64,000 nucleotides of DNA from Nitrospira sp. (GCA_024760545.1 CP060501.1:1029501-1093500), one strand, 5' to 3'. Counted from the first letter of the stretch, positions 8,838-18,732 are shown. The notes: generated by a model from the sequence alone, not told the origin. A program made the numbers and translations.

Positions 8838-9728
8838 GTGGGATATCCCCTCACCACCGACGCTATTGCCCACAGCTTGATATCTGTGACCACCTCACCA
8901 GCACGCACTCGTCGATTCGATCTTCGGCGTCTCTACACCGCGGCGGCGCTGATCCCGGCCGTGTATGTCATCATCGCCTATCTTGCTCCCTGGGCCTTGA
9001 CGCTCCTCTTGATCGCCGTCGGTTCCATGGCCCTACTGGAACTCTATCGCCTCAGTTTCCAATCACGCTTGAACCGTCTCCTTGTCGGCGTCGGGTTGGC
9101 AACCTTTGTCATGGTACTCGCCCGCTCTCATGTGTCCCTCAGCTTACCGGAGCTGTTGATCGCCGGTACGCTCGTCGTGGGGGCGACCGTTTTCTTCGTC
9201 GCTCCATCGGCGGAGCATCGATGGAAAGATGCGTTTATCATCCTCTTCGGCGTGCTCTACGTCGGCTTCCCCCTTAGCACCGTGGTCTCGACCCGCTCAC
9301 TGCCGTCCGGTGAATTCCTAGTCCTCTTCCTGGCGGCGGTCACCTGGGCTTCCGACACCGGCGCCTACTACGCCGGAACGCTCTGGGGGAAACACTTGCT
9401 TATCCCGTCGATCAGTCCAAAGAAGACCGTCGAGGGGGTACTCGGAGGACTCGCGCTCGCCGCGGGGGCCGCACTCCTGGCTCAGCAGTGGTTTGCCTTT
9501 CAGCTTTCATTGTCGGATGCGCTGATTCTCGGCGTGCTCTTGACCGGAGCGGGGCTGATTGGAGACCTGTTCGAATCGGTGATCAAACGTCGGACGGGAG
9601 TCAAAGACTCCGGGGGGATCCTGCCGGGCCACGGCGGTATGTTGGACCGGCTCGATAGTCTCTTGTTCACCGCCCCCACCTTCTACTACTATGTCGCCTG
9701 CGTCCGCGGCCTGTCGCCGTCTCTATAG
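8838..9728 (+). CDS. cdsA: Phosphatidate cytidylyltransferase
   Basis: An integral membrane enzyme making CDP-diacylglycerol from phosphatidate and CTP, the branch point of phospholipid synthesis. Around eight hydrophobic segments are visible, and the CdsA signature is intact near the C-terminus (KRRTGVKDSGGILPGHGGMLDRLDSLL). The GTG at 8838 starts 5 bases after the uppS stop. An in-frame GTG at 8886 would also serve, and neither has a convincing ribosome site, so the first 16 residues are uncertain. Confidence 0.92.
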   Translation: MGYPLTTDAIAHSLISVTTSPARTRRFDLRRLYTAAALIPAVYVIIAYLAPWALTLLLIAVGSMALLELYRLSFQSRLNRLLVGVGLATFVMVLARSHVSLSLPELLIAGTLVVGATVFFVAPSAEHRWKDAFIILFGVLYVGFPLSTVVSTRSLPSGEFLVLFLAAVTWASDTGAYYAGTLWGKHLLIPSISPKKTVEGVLGGLALAAGAALLAQQWFAFQLSLSDALILGVLLTGAGLIGDLFESVIKRRTGVKDSGGILPGHGGMLDRLDSLLFTAPTFYYYVACVRGLSPSL

Positions 9729-9745
9729 AATTGAGAGGAGAGGAT

Positions 9746-10906
9746 ATGAAGTCGATTATCATCTTGGGGTCGACCGGATCGATCGGAACCAATACGCTCG
9801 ATATCGTTCAGCGATTTCCCGATGAATTTCGTGTCGTCGGGCTGACGGCCGGCAGTAATATCGACAAGCTTGAAGAGCAGATCCGCCGGTTCAGACCCAA
9901 AGCCGTCGCCGTCTCGACGGAGTCCTCCGCAGCCGTGCTTCAAAAGCGCTGTGCCGGTCTTCCGGTTGAGATCATGGCCGGCGAAGAAGGAATTGCACAG
10001 GTGGCATCCGGGCTGGATGCCGAACTGGTCATTTCCGCCATCGTGGGCGCGGCCGGCCTCGTACCAACCTTATCGGCAATCCGCAGCGGAAAGCACATCG
10101 CCTTGGCCAATAAAGAACCGATGGTGATGGCCGGCAAGTTGATGCAGGATGAAGCCCGGCAACATGGTGTCCGGATTTTTCCGGTCGATAGCGAACACAG
10201 CGCGATCTTTCAGTCCTTGGAAGGGCATCGGATTGAAGATGTCCGGCGACTGATTCTCACCGCATCCGGCGGAGCCCTCTGGACACTTCCGCAAGAACAG
10301 CTTCAGGACGTGACCCCCGAACGGGCCCTGCAGCATCCAAACTGGAAGATGGGGTCCAAGATCACCATCGACTCGGCCACGCTGATGAATAAAGGCTTGG
10401 AAATCGTGGAAGCCCGCTGGCTCTTCAATATCCCCGAGTCCAATATCGACGTCATGGTTCATCGGGAAAGCATCATTCACTCTCTGGTAGAATATAAGGA
10501 TCGATCGATCATCGCCCAATTGGGACTTCCGGACATGCGAACTCCTATCTCGTACGCCATGCGCTATCCAGCCAGAATGGCTCTCGACCTCCCCTCACTG
10601 GACCTGACGGAGATCGGACAATTGACCTTCTGCAAGCCCGACCATGATCGCTTTCCCTGTCTCAATCTCGGGTACGAGTCGCTTCGAATCGGCGGCACCA
10701 TGCCCGCCGCTATGAATGCCGCGAATGAAATTGCCGTCGAGGCATTCCTGAACCACGGTCTTCGCTTCATCGAAATCGCTCAGGTCATCCGTAGTACGAT
10801 GGAGGCGCATCCCCATCGCGAAATCACCTGCCTGGATGACGCATTGGAAGCGGATCGATGGGCGAGAGAGAAGGCGGAAACGCTGGTGCATGCGTTGCCT
10901 CGCTGA
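9746..10906 (+). CDS. dxr: 1-deoxy-D-xylulose 5-phosphate reductoisomerase
   Basis: Converts DXP to 2-C-methyl-D-erythritol 4-phosphate with NADPH, the first committed step of the MEP isoprenoid pathway. The NADPH-binding GSTGSIGTNTLDI motif is at the N-terminus, the metal and substrate loop appears as LANKEPMV and PVDSEHSAIFQ, and the flexible loop follows (MVHRESIIHSLVEY). ATG at 9746 is chosen for its GAGAGGAGAGGAT ribosome site; a TTG at 9731 precedes it. It follows cdsA by 17 bases. Confidence 0.95.
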   Translation: MKSIIILGSTGSIGTNTLDIVQRFPDEFRVVGLTAGSNIDKLEEQIRRFRPKAVAVSTESSAAVLQKRCAGLPVEIMAGEEGIAQVASGLDAELVISAIVGAAGLVPTLSAIRSGKHIALANKEPMVMAGKLMQDEARQHGVRIFPVDSEHSAIFQSLEGHRIEDVRRLILTASGGALWTLPQEQLQDVTPERALQHPNWKMGSKITIDSATLMNKGLEIVEARWLFNIPESNIDVMVHRESIIHSLVEYKDRSIIAQLGLPDMRTPISYAMRYPARMALDLPSLDLTEIGQLTFCKPDHDRFPCLNLGYESLRIGGTMPAAMNAANEIAVEAFLNHGLRFIEIAQVIRSTMEAHPHREITCLDDALEADRWAREKAETLVHALPR

Positions 10907-10972
10907 CAATCGTTTTGTATTTCACGCGGCGAATGTTAAAGTAAAGGGCCAACCACTCGACAGGGAGTTCCG

Positions 10973-12364
10973 ATGACGTCCGCATTTGCCTGGTCCCCCG
11001 ATACCTTGTGGCTTCTCCTCCAGAAGGCCTGGTGGTTCCTTGTGGTGCTCGGCGTGCTGGTCGCTTTCCATGAGCTCGGCCATTTTCTAGCCGCCCGATG
11101 GGTTGGAGTCAAAGTCCTCAAGTTTTCGCTTGGCTTCGGCCCGAAACTATTCGGCCGCCAGGTCGGCGAAACCGAGTATCTCGTATCTGCCGTCCCGCTC
11201 GGCGGCTATGTCAAATTGTTCGGCGAAGATGAAACGGAAGCGACGACCCCCGACGACCGCCGGCGGTCGTTTTCGCACCAGGGTCTTTGGGGAAAGGTCC
11301 TCATCGTAGCAGCCGGACCCGGGTTTAATTTCATTCTGGCGTATTTGATCTTCGCCGGATGGCTGTCGACCGGCGCCCCGCTCTTTGTCCCGACATTCCG
11401 CGATCTGAGCGCCGATGTCGAGGCACTTGTTCCCGGTTCTCCTGCATCGGTCGCGGGGATAGAGGTCGGTGACCGCGTGGTCGGGGTCAACGGCAAAGAG
11501 ATCTCGACCAAGACCGAGCTGCTGGATGTCGTATCCAAGAGCAAAGGGCAGCCTGTCTCCCTCCAAGTCCGACGGGAGGGGCAACTGAAAACCTTCACGG
11601 CAACCCCGGTGCCGATGGCGGGAGACGGAGCGGCCGGAGACGAACCGCTGTATACGATTGGCGTTGAAGAAACCCCACCGTTAGTCACCTCAGTCATGCA
11701 TGGGTCGCCCGCGGCTGCAGCGGGACTCCAGCCCGGGGATCGCGTGGCCACGATAGACGGTCAAGCCATCTATACCTGGGCGCAGATGACCACCCAGGTG
11801 AGGGAACACCCGCAGAAGCCCTTGCAAGTCGAGGTGCTCCGCGATGGGAAACGCACTGCGTTGACGGTCACGCCGACCAGCGAAAAAATGACGGTCAACG
11901 GACAAACCTTGGAGGTGGGGAAGATCGGCATCTCCGGCCCGGGTCGTTCTTTGATGCGTTCCGACAACGCCGCAGAAGCCGTCTATCAAGGTCTTGAAGC
12001 CACGTGGGGATGGACCGAACTGACCGCGATTGGTCTCTACAAAATGATCGTGGGCGACATTTCAAGCAAAAATATCGGCGGACCGCTGACCATCGCCAAT
12101 ATTTCTGGTGAAGCCGCCTCTCAAGGCGCCTCCAGCGTCGTATTCCTCATCGCCATCCTCAGCATCAATCTCGGAGTCCTCAACCTGCTGCCGATCCCCA
12201 TTCTGGACGGCGGCCACTTGCTCTTTTTCTTGATTGAGGGCATTCTGCGCAAACCGCTCGGCGAACGGCAACGGGAGGTGGCCCAGCAAGTCGGGTTGGT
12301 GTTGCTGGTTGGTGTGATGATCTTCGCGTTCTGGAATGACCTGGAACGCATCTTCTCCCGCTAG
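10973..12364 (+). CDS. rseP: RIP metalloprotease RseP (site-2 protease)
   Basis: Intramembrane zinc protease that cleaves anti-sigma factors and leftover signal peptides. The zinc motif is HELGHFLAARW in the first transmembrane helix. Two PDZ domains follow (about residues 130-210 and 225-310, each with a G-D-R/V core such as GSPASVAGIEVGDRVVGV and GSPAAAAGLQPGDRVATI). The third metal ligand is in NLLPIPILDGGHLLFFL. Length 463 aa is typical. It follows dxr by 66 bases, as in many bacteria. Confidence 0.95.
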   Translation: MTSAFAWSPDTLWLLLQKAWWFLVVLGVLVAFHELGHFLAARWVGVKVLKFSLGFGPKLFGRQVGETEYLVSAVPLGGYVKLFGEDETEATTPDDRRRSFSHQGLWGKVLIVAAGPGFNFILAYLIFAGWLSTGAPLFVPTFRDLSADVEALVPGSPASVAGIEVGDRVVGVNGKEISTKTELLDVVSKSKGQPVSLQVRREGQLKTFTATPVPMAGDGAAGDEPLYTIGVEETPPLVTSVMHGSPAAAAGLQPGDRVATIDGQAIYTWAQMTTQVREHPQKPLQVEVLRDGKRTALTVTPTSEKMTVNGQTLEVGKIGISGPGRSLMRSDNAAEAVYQGLEATWGWTELTAIGLYKMIVGDISSKNIGGPLTIANISGEAASQGASSVVFLIAILSINLGVLNLLPIPILDGGHLLFFLIEGILRKPLGERQREVAQQVGLVLLVGVMIFAFWNDLERIFSR

Positions 12365-12365
12365 A

Positions 12366-12536
12366 CAGAATGCTGAAACACGTCCCTAACTTCGTTCTCG
12401 GCTCAAAGAAATCCTCAACGTACTCCATCGGGGCAAAGAGCTGTCTTGGCAGCTCGGGGTGGGCGGGTGAGAACAGATACGCCTCCGGTTTCTTATCACC
12501 TGCGGCCTCGTTAGGCGCCTCGTTTGAGCATTCTGC
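12366..12536. repeat. MITE-like element, copy 2
   Basis: CAGAATGC at 12366-12373 and GCATTCTG at 12529-12536 form 8-base terminal inverted repeats around about 155 bases. The left end continues TGAAACACGTCCCTAACTTC then GTTCTCGGCTC, which parallels the element at 3492. It fills the rseP-proS gap. Short open frames exist on both strands within it, but none has a ribosome site. Confidence 0.45.
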
Positions 12537-12583
12537 GAAATCCTCCACAGTTCGATTCATATCCTAACAGCGACTCCAATGCC

Positions 12584-14302
12584 ATGAAAACATCTCAATT
12601 GTTGATTCCCACGCTGCGGGACGATCCCGGAGAAGCGGAAACCGTCAGCCATCGATTGATGTTGCGCGCCGGCCTGATCCGGAAGGTTGCAGCCGGTATT
12701 TACACCTACCTCCCGCTCGGTCTCCGCGTGATCCGCAAAATCGAGCAGATTGTTCGCGAGGAAATGAACCGTGCCGGCGCTCAGGAGCTGCTGATGCCGA
12801 TCGCGTCTCCTGCCGAATTGTGGAAAGAGACGGCCCGCTGGGACTATTACGGGAAGGAACTCCTGCGTTTCAAGGATCGCCACGAGCGTGATTTTTGCCT
12901 GGGGCCGACGCATGAAGAAGTCATTACCGATCTGTTCCGCCGTGAAGTACGCTCTTATCGCCAACTTCCGCTGAATTTTTACCAAATCCAAACCAAATTC
13001 CGGGATGAGATCCGCCCCCGCTTTGGGCTCATGCGGGGGCGTGAGTTCATCATGAAAGATGCCTATAGTTTCGACGTCGACGAATCCGGCGCCAAGATCA
13101 GCTATCAGAAAATGTACGACGCCTATACCCGCATCTTTACGCGGTGTGGACTCACCTTTCGTGCGGTTGAAGCCGACACGGGGTTAATCGGCGGAGATGT
13201 TTCGCACGAGTTCATGGTCCTGGCCGACACCGGAGAAGCGACGGTGGCATACAGCGACCAGGGATCGTATGCCGCCAATCTTGAACGGGCCGAAGTGCTC
13301 CCTCCCGCTGAGGTCGATGCGACGCCCCTGCTCCCCTTGACTCCAATCGCCACTCCACAGCGCCGGACGGTGGAGGACGTGACGGCCTTTTTGAAGATTT
13401 CACCGCGACAATTGGTAAAGACGCTGATCTATCGAGCCGGATCGGAAACCGTCGCCGTGCTGATTCGAGGCGATCATGAGTTGAACGAAGTGAAATTGGC
13501 GCGGCTGCTCAAGGTAAACGATGCAGCGCTGGCCGATCCCGCGACGGTACAGCAACTGACGGGAGCCGCTCCCGGATTCGCCGGGCCGGTCGGCTTAGAG
13601 AAGGTGCGTCTTCTGGCAGACCACGCCGTCAACGGACTGAAAAACGTCGTGATCGGGGCCAACAAAGACGATACTCACTACCTGAACGCCAATCTTGAGC
13701 GCGACTTCACCGTTGAACAATTTGCCGACCTTCGTAATGCGCAAGCCGGCGATCCTTCCCCTCGCGGATCCGGCAAGTTGATGCTCGCCAAAGGCATTGA
13801 AGTCGGACAGGTGTTCCTACTCGGCACCAAGTATAGCCAGAAAATGAACGCCACCATCCTCGACGAGCAGGGCAAGGAGCGCCTCGCCATCATGGGTTGC
13901 TACGGCATCGGCGTCGGTCGTACCGCCGCTGCTGCGATCGAACAAAATCATGACGAGAAGGGTATCATCTGGCCGTTTCCCATCGCGCCGTTTCATCTGC
14001 ACCTCCTGACGGTCAGCCAATCGGAAAAGACCACTGAAACCGCCGCACGTCTCTATTCCGACCTCATGGCTGCAGGGTTCGAAGTATTATGGGACGACCG
14101 AGCCGATCGCGCAGGCGTCAAATTCAACGATGCCGATTTGATCGGCGCCCCGTTCCAGGTGGTCGTCGGCGATAAAGGTCTTGCGGACGGCATCGTGGAG
14201 ATCAAAATTCGAAGAAGCGGTATCAAAACCCGCATCGCTCCCGGTGATCTCCTCGCGCATCTCAGGACACTTTCTCACGAATCCGATTCACCCCCGACGT
14301 GA
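12584..14302 (+). CDS. proS: Prolyl-tRNA synthetase (bacterial type with editing domain)
   Basis: Class II aminoacyl-tRNA synthetase of 572 aa. Motif 1 region is PLGLRVIRKIEQIVREEMNRAGAQELLMP; motif 2 is FRDEIRPRFGLMRGREFIMKDAYSFD; motif 3 is GIGVGRTAAAAIEQNHDEKGIIWP. The bacterial-type YbaK/INS editing insertion is present between motifs 2 and 3 (about residues 225-400, including IRGDHELNEVKLARLL and the GPVGL segment). ATG at 12584 begins the canonical MKTSQLLIPTLRDDP; the frame is open 20 codons further upstream into the repeat and those are not expected to be translated. Confidence 0.96.
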   Translation: MKTSQLLIPTLRDDPGEAETVSHRLMLRAGLIRKVAAGIYTYLPLGLRVIRKIEQIVREEMNRAGAQELLMPIASPAELWKETARWDYYGKELLRFKDRHERDFCLGPTHEEVITDLFRREVRSYRQLPLNFYQIQTKFRDEIRPRFGLMRGREFIMKDAYSFDVDESGAKISYQKMYDAYTRIFTRCGLTFRAVEADTGLIGGDVSHEFMVLADTGEATVAYSDQGSYAANLERAEVLPPAEVDATPLLPLTPIATPQRRTVEDVTAFLKISPRQLVKTLIYRAGSETVAVLIRGDHELNEVKLARLLKVNDAALADPATVQQLTGAAPGFAGPVGLEKVRLLADHAVNGLKNVVIGANKDDTHYLNANLERDFTVEQFADLRNAQAGDPSPRGSGKLMLAKGIEVGQVFLLGTKYSQKMNATILDEQGKERLAIMGCYGIGVGRTAAAAIEQNHDEKGIIWPFPIAPFHLHLLTVSQSEKTTETAARLYSDLMAAGFEVLWDDRADRAGVKFNDADLIGAPFQVVVGDKGLADGIVEIKIRRSGIKTRIAPGDLLAHLRTLSHESDSPPT

Positions 14303-14506
14303 GCCGTTTTTCAGTGTTCCGGCCTCACACGACTTTCCGATTTTCTCCGAACTCGACCGGCGGAAACCGCGTTTTCCTTGCCTTCTCGTGCCGTTCGGTT
14401 AGACTGAAGCTCAATTCACAACCTGTGACCCGTTCCGGCTGGTGCCTACTGATCCAGCGTACAATCTTATTGGTTCACGTCCCGACCTCGGAGAGAGCGC
14501 AGTCGG

Positions 14507-16825
14507 ATGCAAGCCAAGCCGATGACTCAGAACCTTCAGGAGCTGCAGCAAAAGGTCGAGCACGCCGAGCACGTCAAACGGATCACCACTCAGGTTCACG
14601 CGGCCAGCAATCTTGATCAAATCCTCCTCGACTTGCACAAGGACATCCTGAGTCTATTCGACGCAGAAGACCTGACGCTCTTCGCATTTGACGCTGAAAA
14701 GAAAGAAATCTTCTCCAAAGTTCCGCATATCGACAGCGTCGAAGAAGTCCGCATCCCCATTACCGAGCAGAGTCTCGCCGGTTTCTGCGCCAAATACCTC
14801 CGCCCCGTCAATATCACCGACGCCTACAACATGATGGAGCTCCAAGCGATCCATCCGTCGCTGCTTCACGACACATCCTACGATAAGCGCACCGGCTTCA
14901 AAACCAAACAGGTTCTGACATATCCCATTGTCGCCGACAACAAATACCTGATGGGAGTCCTGCAACTTCTCAACAAAAAAAGCGGGAGTCGGTTTACCCG
15001 CAAAGATGAAGAGGCCGTCGACGAAATCGCGAAGGCGCTTGGAATCGCCTTCTTCAATCTTCGGAAGATCTCAAAAAAGAACCCCACCAAGTTCGATCTC
15101 TTGGTCAGCAACAACCGGATTACACAGAATGAACTCGACCAGGCTATCGCGGACTCCCGAAAAGGGATGAGCGACCTGGAGAGCATCCTGATCGAAAAAT
15201 GCAAAGTCCCGAAGATCGATATCGGCAAATCGCTCGCCCAGTTCTATAAGTGTCCGTATATCGAGTACAGTGAGCGCACCCTTGTCGATGTGGAGTTGCT
15301 GAAGAACCTCAACGTCGACTACCTCAAAAAGAACCATTGGATGCCGCTCAAACGAGACCGCACGGCCATCGAGATTCTCACCGACGATCCCGGAGATCTT
15401 GACCGCGTCCAAGACATCAAGCGAACGTTTCCCGGGCTCAATATTCGCTTTGCCGTCAGTCTGCGCCGCGACATCGCGCAATTTCTGACCTCCGCCACCG
15501 GACAAACCGATACTGGAGGGAGGAAACTCGATGAAAACGTGTCCGATATTCTCGGCGAACTCGTTACCGAGGCACAAGCCGAGGCGATGGAGGATTCCGC
15601 CGGAGCCGGAGGTTTGGACGAAAACGACAGCGCGATCGTCCGTCTGGCCAACCAGATCATCGCCGATGCCTACCGTCAAAATGCATCGGACATTCACATC
15701 GAGCCGTATGGAGAAAAGCGCGAAACGCTCGTGCGTTTTAGAGTCGATGGGGATTGTTTCGAATACATGAAGATCCCTCAGAGTTACCGCCGCGCCATCG
15801 TCTCGCGACTCAAGATCATGGCGAGTCTGGACATTGCCGAGCGCCGCAAACCTCAAGACGGCAAGATCAAGTTCAAGCTTTCGGAGACGAAAGAGATCGA
15901 ACTCCGCGTCGCGACGCTTCCCACAGCCGGATACAACGAAGACGTGGTCATGCGTATCCTGGCGGCAAGCGAGCCGCTGCCTCTCGACAAGATGGGGTTC
16001 TCTGATCGGAACCTCAGAGTGTTGAAGGAGATTTCGGAAAAGCCCTACGGCATCATTCTGTGCGTTGGTCCGACCGGCTCCGGGAAAACCACCACCCTTC
16101 ACTCGGTACTCGGCAACATCAACACCCCCGACATTAAAATATGGACAGCGGAAGATCCGGTCGAAATTACACAGTATGGCCTTCGACAAGTGCAGGTCCA
16201 GCCGAAGATCGGGCTCACGTTCGCCAACGCGATGCGCGCCTTTCTTCGGGCCGACCCCGACGTCATCATGGTGGGAGAAATGCGGGACAAAGAAACCGCC
16301 GACACGGGCATCGAAGCGTCACTGACCGGCCATCTGGTATTGAGCACACTGCACACCAACAGCGCCGTCGAAACGGTCACGCGCCTACTCGATATGGGTT
16401 GTGACCCGTTCAGCTTCGCCGATGCCATGCTGGGTGTGCTCGCGCAACGTCTCGCTCGCCGTATCTGCAAAGAGTGCAAAGAGCAGTACATTGGAACCAA
16501 GGAGGAGTATGAAGAACTCCGACTCGGATACGGGGCTGAGTACTGGGATAAGCTCGGCATCAAACAGGATAATACCTTTCGGCTTTCTCGCGGGAAGGGG
16601 TGCGAAACGTGCAACCGCTCCGGCTTCAAGGGACGGGTCGCTCTACACGAACTCCTCTTGGGTACGGACCAACTGAAGCGAATGGTGCAACAGAAGGCTC
16701 GCACCGAAGAGATGCTCAAAACGGCACTCGAAGAAGGAATGACGACTCTTGTTCAAGACGGCGTTCAAAAAGTCTTGCAGGGCCATACGACCTATAAGGA
16801 AGTCAAAGCCGTCGCGATCAAATAG
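14507..16825 (+). CDS. GAF-domain GspE/PilB-type secretion ATPase
   Basis: A 772-residue assembly ATPase of the type II secretion/type IV pilus family with an extra N-terminal GAF sensor domain. Order: short coiled coil (QELQQKVEHAEHVKRI), GAF domain (about 25-175), MshEN/T2SSE N-domain (about 190-330), and the ATPase. Walker A is GPTGSGKTTTLHSVL (about 520), and the Asp/Walker B region is RADPDVIMVGEMRDKETAD, followed by the His box HLVLSTLHTN. A Cys4 zinc motif (CKECKEQ ... CETCNRSGFKGR) sits near 653-700. The usual GspE/PilB core is about 560 aa, so the GAF extension explains the length. No pilin or other assembly gene lies nearby, so the machine it powers is unknown. Confidence 0.88.
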   Translation: MQAKPMTQNLQELQQKVEHAEHVKRITTQVHAASNLDQILLDLHKDILSLFDAEDLTLFAFDAEKKEIFSKVPHIDSVEEVRIPITEQSLAGFCAKYLRPVNITDAYNMMELQAIHPSLLHDTSYDKRTGFKTKQVLTYPIVADNKYLMGVLQLLNKKSGSRFTRKDEEAVDEIAKALGIAFFNLRKISKKNPTKFDLLVSNNRITQNELDQAIADSRKGMSDLESILIEKCKVPKIDIGKSLAQFYKCPYIEYSERTLVDVELLKNLNVDYLKKNHWMPLKRDRTAIEILTDDPGDLDRVQDIKRTFPGLNIRFAVSLRRDIAQFLTSATGQTDTGGRKLDENVSDILGELVTEAQAEAMEDSAGAGGLDENDSAIVRLANQIIADAYRQNASDIHIEPYGEKRETLVRFRVDGDCFEYMKIPQSYRRAIVSRLKIMASLDIAERRKPQDGKIKFKLSETKEIELRVATLPTAGYNEDVVMRILAASEPLPLDKMGFSDRNLRVLKEISEKPYGIILCVGPTGSGKTTTLHSVLGNINTPDIKIWTAEDPVEITQYGLRQVQVQPKIGLTFANAMRAFLRADPDVIMVGEMRDKETADTGIEASLTGHLVLSTLHTNSAVETVTRLLDMGCDPFSFADAMLGVLAQRLARRICKECKEQYIGTKEEYEELRLGYGAEYWDKLGIKQDNTFRLSRGKGCETCNRSGFKGRVALHELLLGTDQLKRMVQQKARTEEMLKTALEEGMTTLVQDGVQKVLQGHTTYKEVKAVAIK

Positions 16826-16919
16826 CACTTTCGATTCAGCCCGCTTGCTGATATCACCCTTTCATTCTTCGGCGGCAACCATGTAGAATGCGGCCCCGTT
16901 TAATATGGACAGCCGGCCG

Positions 16920-18155
16920 ATGCGCATATCCAAACTCCTTCTCGCCTCATTGATCCTTCTCGCCGGATGCGAATCAGCCGATCGTGTCCTGACGAACGCC
17001 GACCGCGTGCTCGGCAGCCGCACCAGCAGGACTCTCCTTGACGTCGCGACGGGCAAGGATCCCAAGCAAATCCTCAAAGAGCGCGTCGATGCCTATCAGC
17101 GAGATCCCCAAGCCGTCATCAGGGACCTCCGGACGATCCAGCGCGACTTCAACACCATCATGGCCGCGCTGACGGGACGGGTGCGACAAACCTGGGGCGA
17201 GAAAGAAGTGAAGGTTCCGGAACAAAAGAAATACGTGAAATACACCCAGAACTATATGAGTCGTACCATCGTCGACTTCGACAGCGGGTCGATCGTGGTG
17301 GAAACCTTGGACGACAAGGCGCCGAAGGAGAGCTTGAAGAACGCGATCGTCACAACCTTGCTCACACCCGATGACCCGCGCTCCGTCGATCTCTTTTCCG
17401 ACAAGCCGGTCACGTTGACCAGTGACCGGCCTCCCTATTTATTGGGCTTGGTGCTGGATCAACAAGGACAGCCGATCCGCACTCCCGCACAAGCCGAAGC
17501 GTTTGCGGCGTCGACCCTCGAGACCGCCGCCAAAACGAGACCCGTGGACCAGAATGGAGTCACCAAGCAGTCTCTGATCGCTGAGATCAAGATGGTGGCC
17601 AATTTCTCGAACCGGCAAGCAGACAAGTATCGGGCGACTGTCACCCGGTTTGCCGAGCAATTCAAGATCAGTCCCAGCCTTATTTTTGCCGTGATCAGAA
17701 CAGAAAGCAACTTCAACCCCTTTGCGGTAAGCTCCGCCCCGGCTTATGGTTTGATGCAGCTGGTCCCGACCAGTGGAGGCCGTGATGCCTATCGAAAAGC
17801 CAAAGGCACGGATACGATTCCTTCACGAGATTATCTGTTCGATCCCGAGAATAATATCGAACTCGGCAGCGCCTATCTCAATGTGCTCTCGTATAATCTG
17901 CTCGAACAGATCGACAATGAAGTCTCTCGGGAATATTGCGTGATCTCGGCGTATAACACCGGCCCACGGAACGTCTTCAAGTCATTTGCCAACGACTCCG
18001 TAGCCGCCCTCAATCAAATCAATAGCCTCGAGCCACCGGCGGTCTATGACCGGTTGCGGAACAACCTGCCGTATCAGGAAACGAGGGATTACCTCGTGAA
18101 GGTCGTCACCTTCCGGAAGCAGTTTGTGTATCTGCCGGAAGGCAATGATCGTTGA
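16920..18155 (+). CDS. MltC-like membrane-bound lytic murein transglycosylase
   Basis: A lipoprotein: MRISKLLLASLILLAGC places the lipobox Cys at residue 17. After an MltC-like N-terminal domain (DUF3393 type, about residues 30-230) comes an SLT lysozyme-like domain. The catalytic Glu is in FAVIRTESNFNPFAVS (about 261), followed by AYGLMQLVPTSGG, NIELGSAYL and ISAYNTGP. Cleaves peptidoglycan glycan strands to 1,6-anhydromuramyl products at the inner face of the outer membrane. ATG 16920 gives the cleaner signal peptide; ATG 16905 is an alternative. It converges on the PilZ gene. Confidence 0.88.
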   Translation: MRISKLLLASLILLAGCESADRVLTNADRVLGSRTSRTLLDVATGKDPKQILKERVDAYQRDPQAVIRDLRTIQRDFNTIMAALTGRVRQTWGEKEVKVPEQKKYVKYTQNYMSRTIVDFDSGSIVVETLDDKAPKESLKNAIVTTLLTPDDPRSVDLFSDKPVTLTSDRPPYLLGLVLDQQGQPIRTPAQAEAFAASTLETAAKTRPVDQNGVTKQSLIAEIKMVANFSNRQADKYRATVTRFAEQFKISPSLIFAVIRTESNFNPFAVSSAPAYGLMQLVPTSGGRDAYRKAKGTDTIPSRDYLFDPENNIELGSAYLNVLSYNLLEQIDNEVSREYCVISAYNTGPRNVFKSFANDSVAALNQINSLEPPAVYDRLRNNLPYQETRDYLVKVVTFRKQFVYLPEGNDR

Positions 18156-18180
18156 GTGATTGCCGCAGCGATTGAGAAGG

Positions 18181-18579
18181 TCAGACCGTCACCGTCGGTC
18201 CAGAATTCGACAGGTGAGTGATGAAGCTCTGGAGATACTTGTTGTCGCTTGGAGAGATGCCCTCGAACTCCACACCGTAGGTGTGTTCTTTTCCCCACCG
18301 CACCGTGGCGGCCTCGATAAACATCGAGTTCGTCTGATTGGGCAACCGCAAACTCATCGCGATACGATCTCCGGGCGTGATCACGGCTTCGGTCATCACA
18401 CGCGCGCCTTTTGCGGATACGTCGTACACGATGCCCAACCCTGCTTCGACAGCCGTCTTCCTCATCGCGCCGACGCGAGTTAAGGAACACGGAAATGGAG
18501 CCGTGACGCGAATACGAGGGTGCCTGCGCAGTTGCTGCGTAACAGACACGCTACCTGACTTGAAGATCGGCTCATCCAT
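18181..18579 (-). CDS. PilZ domain protein (probable c-di-GMP receptor)
   Basis: The PilZ c-di-GMP signature is present: the RxxxR part as LRRHPRIRVTAPF (about residues 15-27) and the D/NxSxxG part as VYDVSAKGARVMT (about 52-64). The rest is the six-stranded barrel ending with TVRWGKEHTYGVEFEGIS. ATG at 18579 has AAGGG 9 bases upstream and gives 132 aa; the frame is open to 18624 but without a ribosome site. A stand-alone PilZ protein near a PilB-like ATPase could link c-di-GMP to surface behaviour, but they are not in one operon, so this is only suggestive. Confidence 0.82.
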   Translation of the reverse strand: MDEPIFKSGSVSVTQQLRRHPRIRVTAPFPCSLTRVGAMRKTAVEAGLGIVYDVSAKGARVMTEAVITPGDRIAMSLRLPNQTNSMFIEAATVRWGKEHTYGVEFEGISPSDNKYLQSFITHLSNSGPTVTV

Positions 18580-18732
18580 TTGAGTTACCCTTTCGCCATG
18601 GGCCTGCGAACACACCGGTATCAACGGGCCTCGTCAACAACCACTTCCCGTTGATGGACAGTCTGCGTAGAACTTCACCACGTAAGAAGCACTCTATCTC
18701 ACGTGGTGCGTTCTGCGAACTATTTTCGTAGT

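Noticed and set aside
15071-16189. 372-codon open frame on the minus strand opposite the PilB-like gene
   Set aside because: It is an antisense shadow of a gene with complete family motifs, has no ribosome site, and its composition mirrors the codon bias of the other strand.
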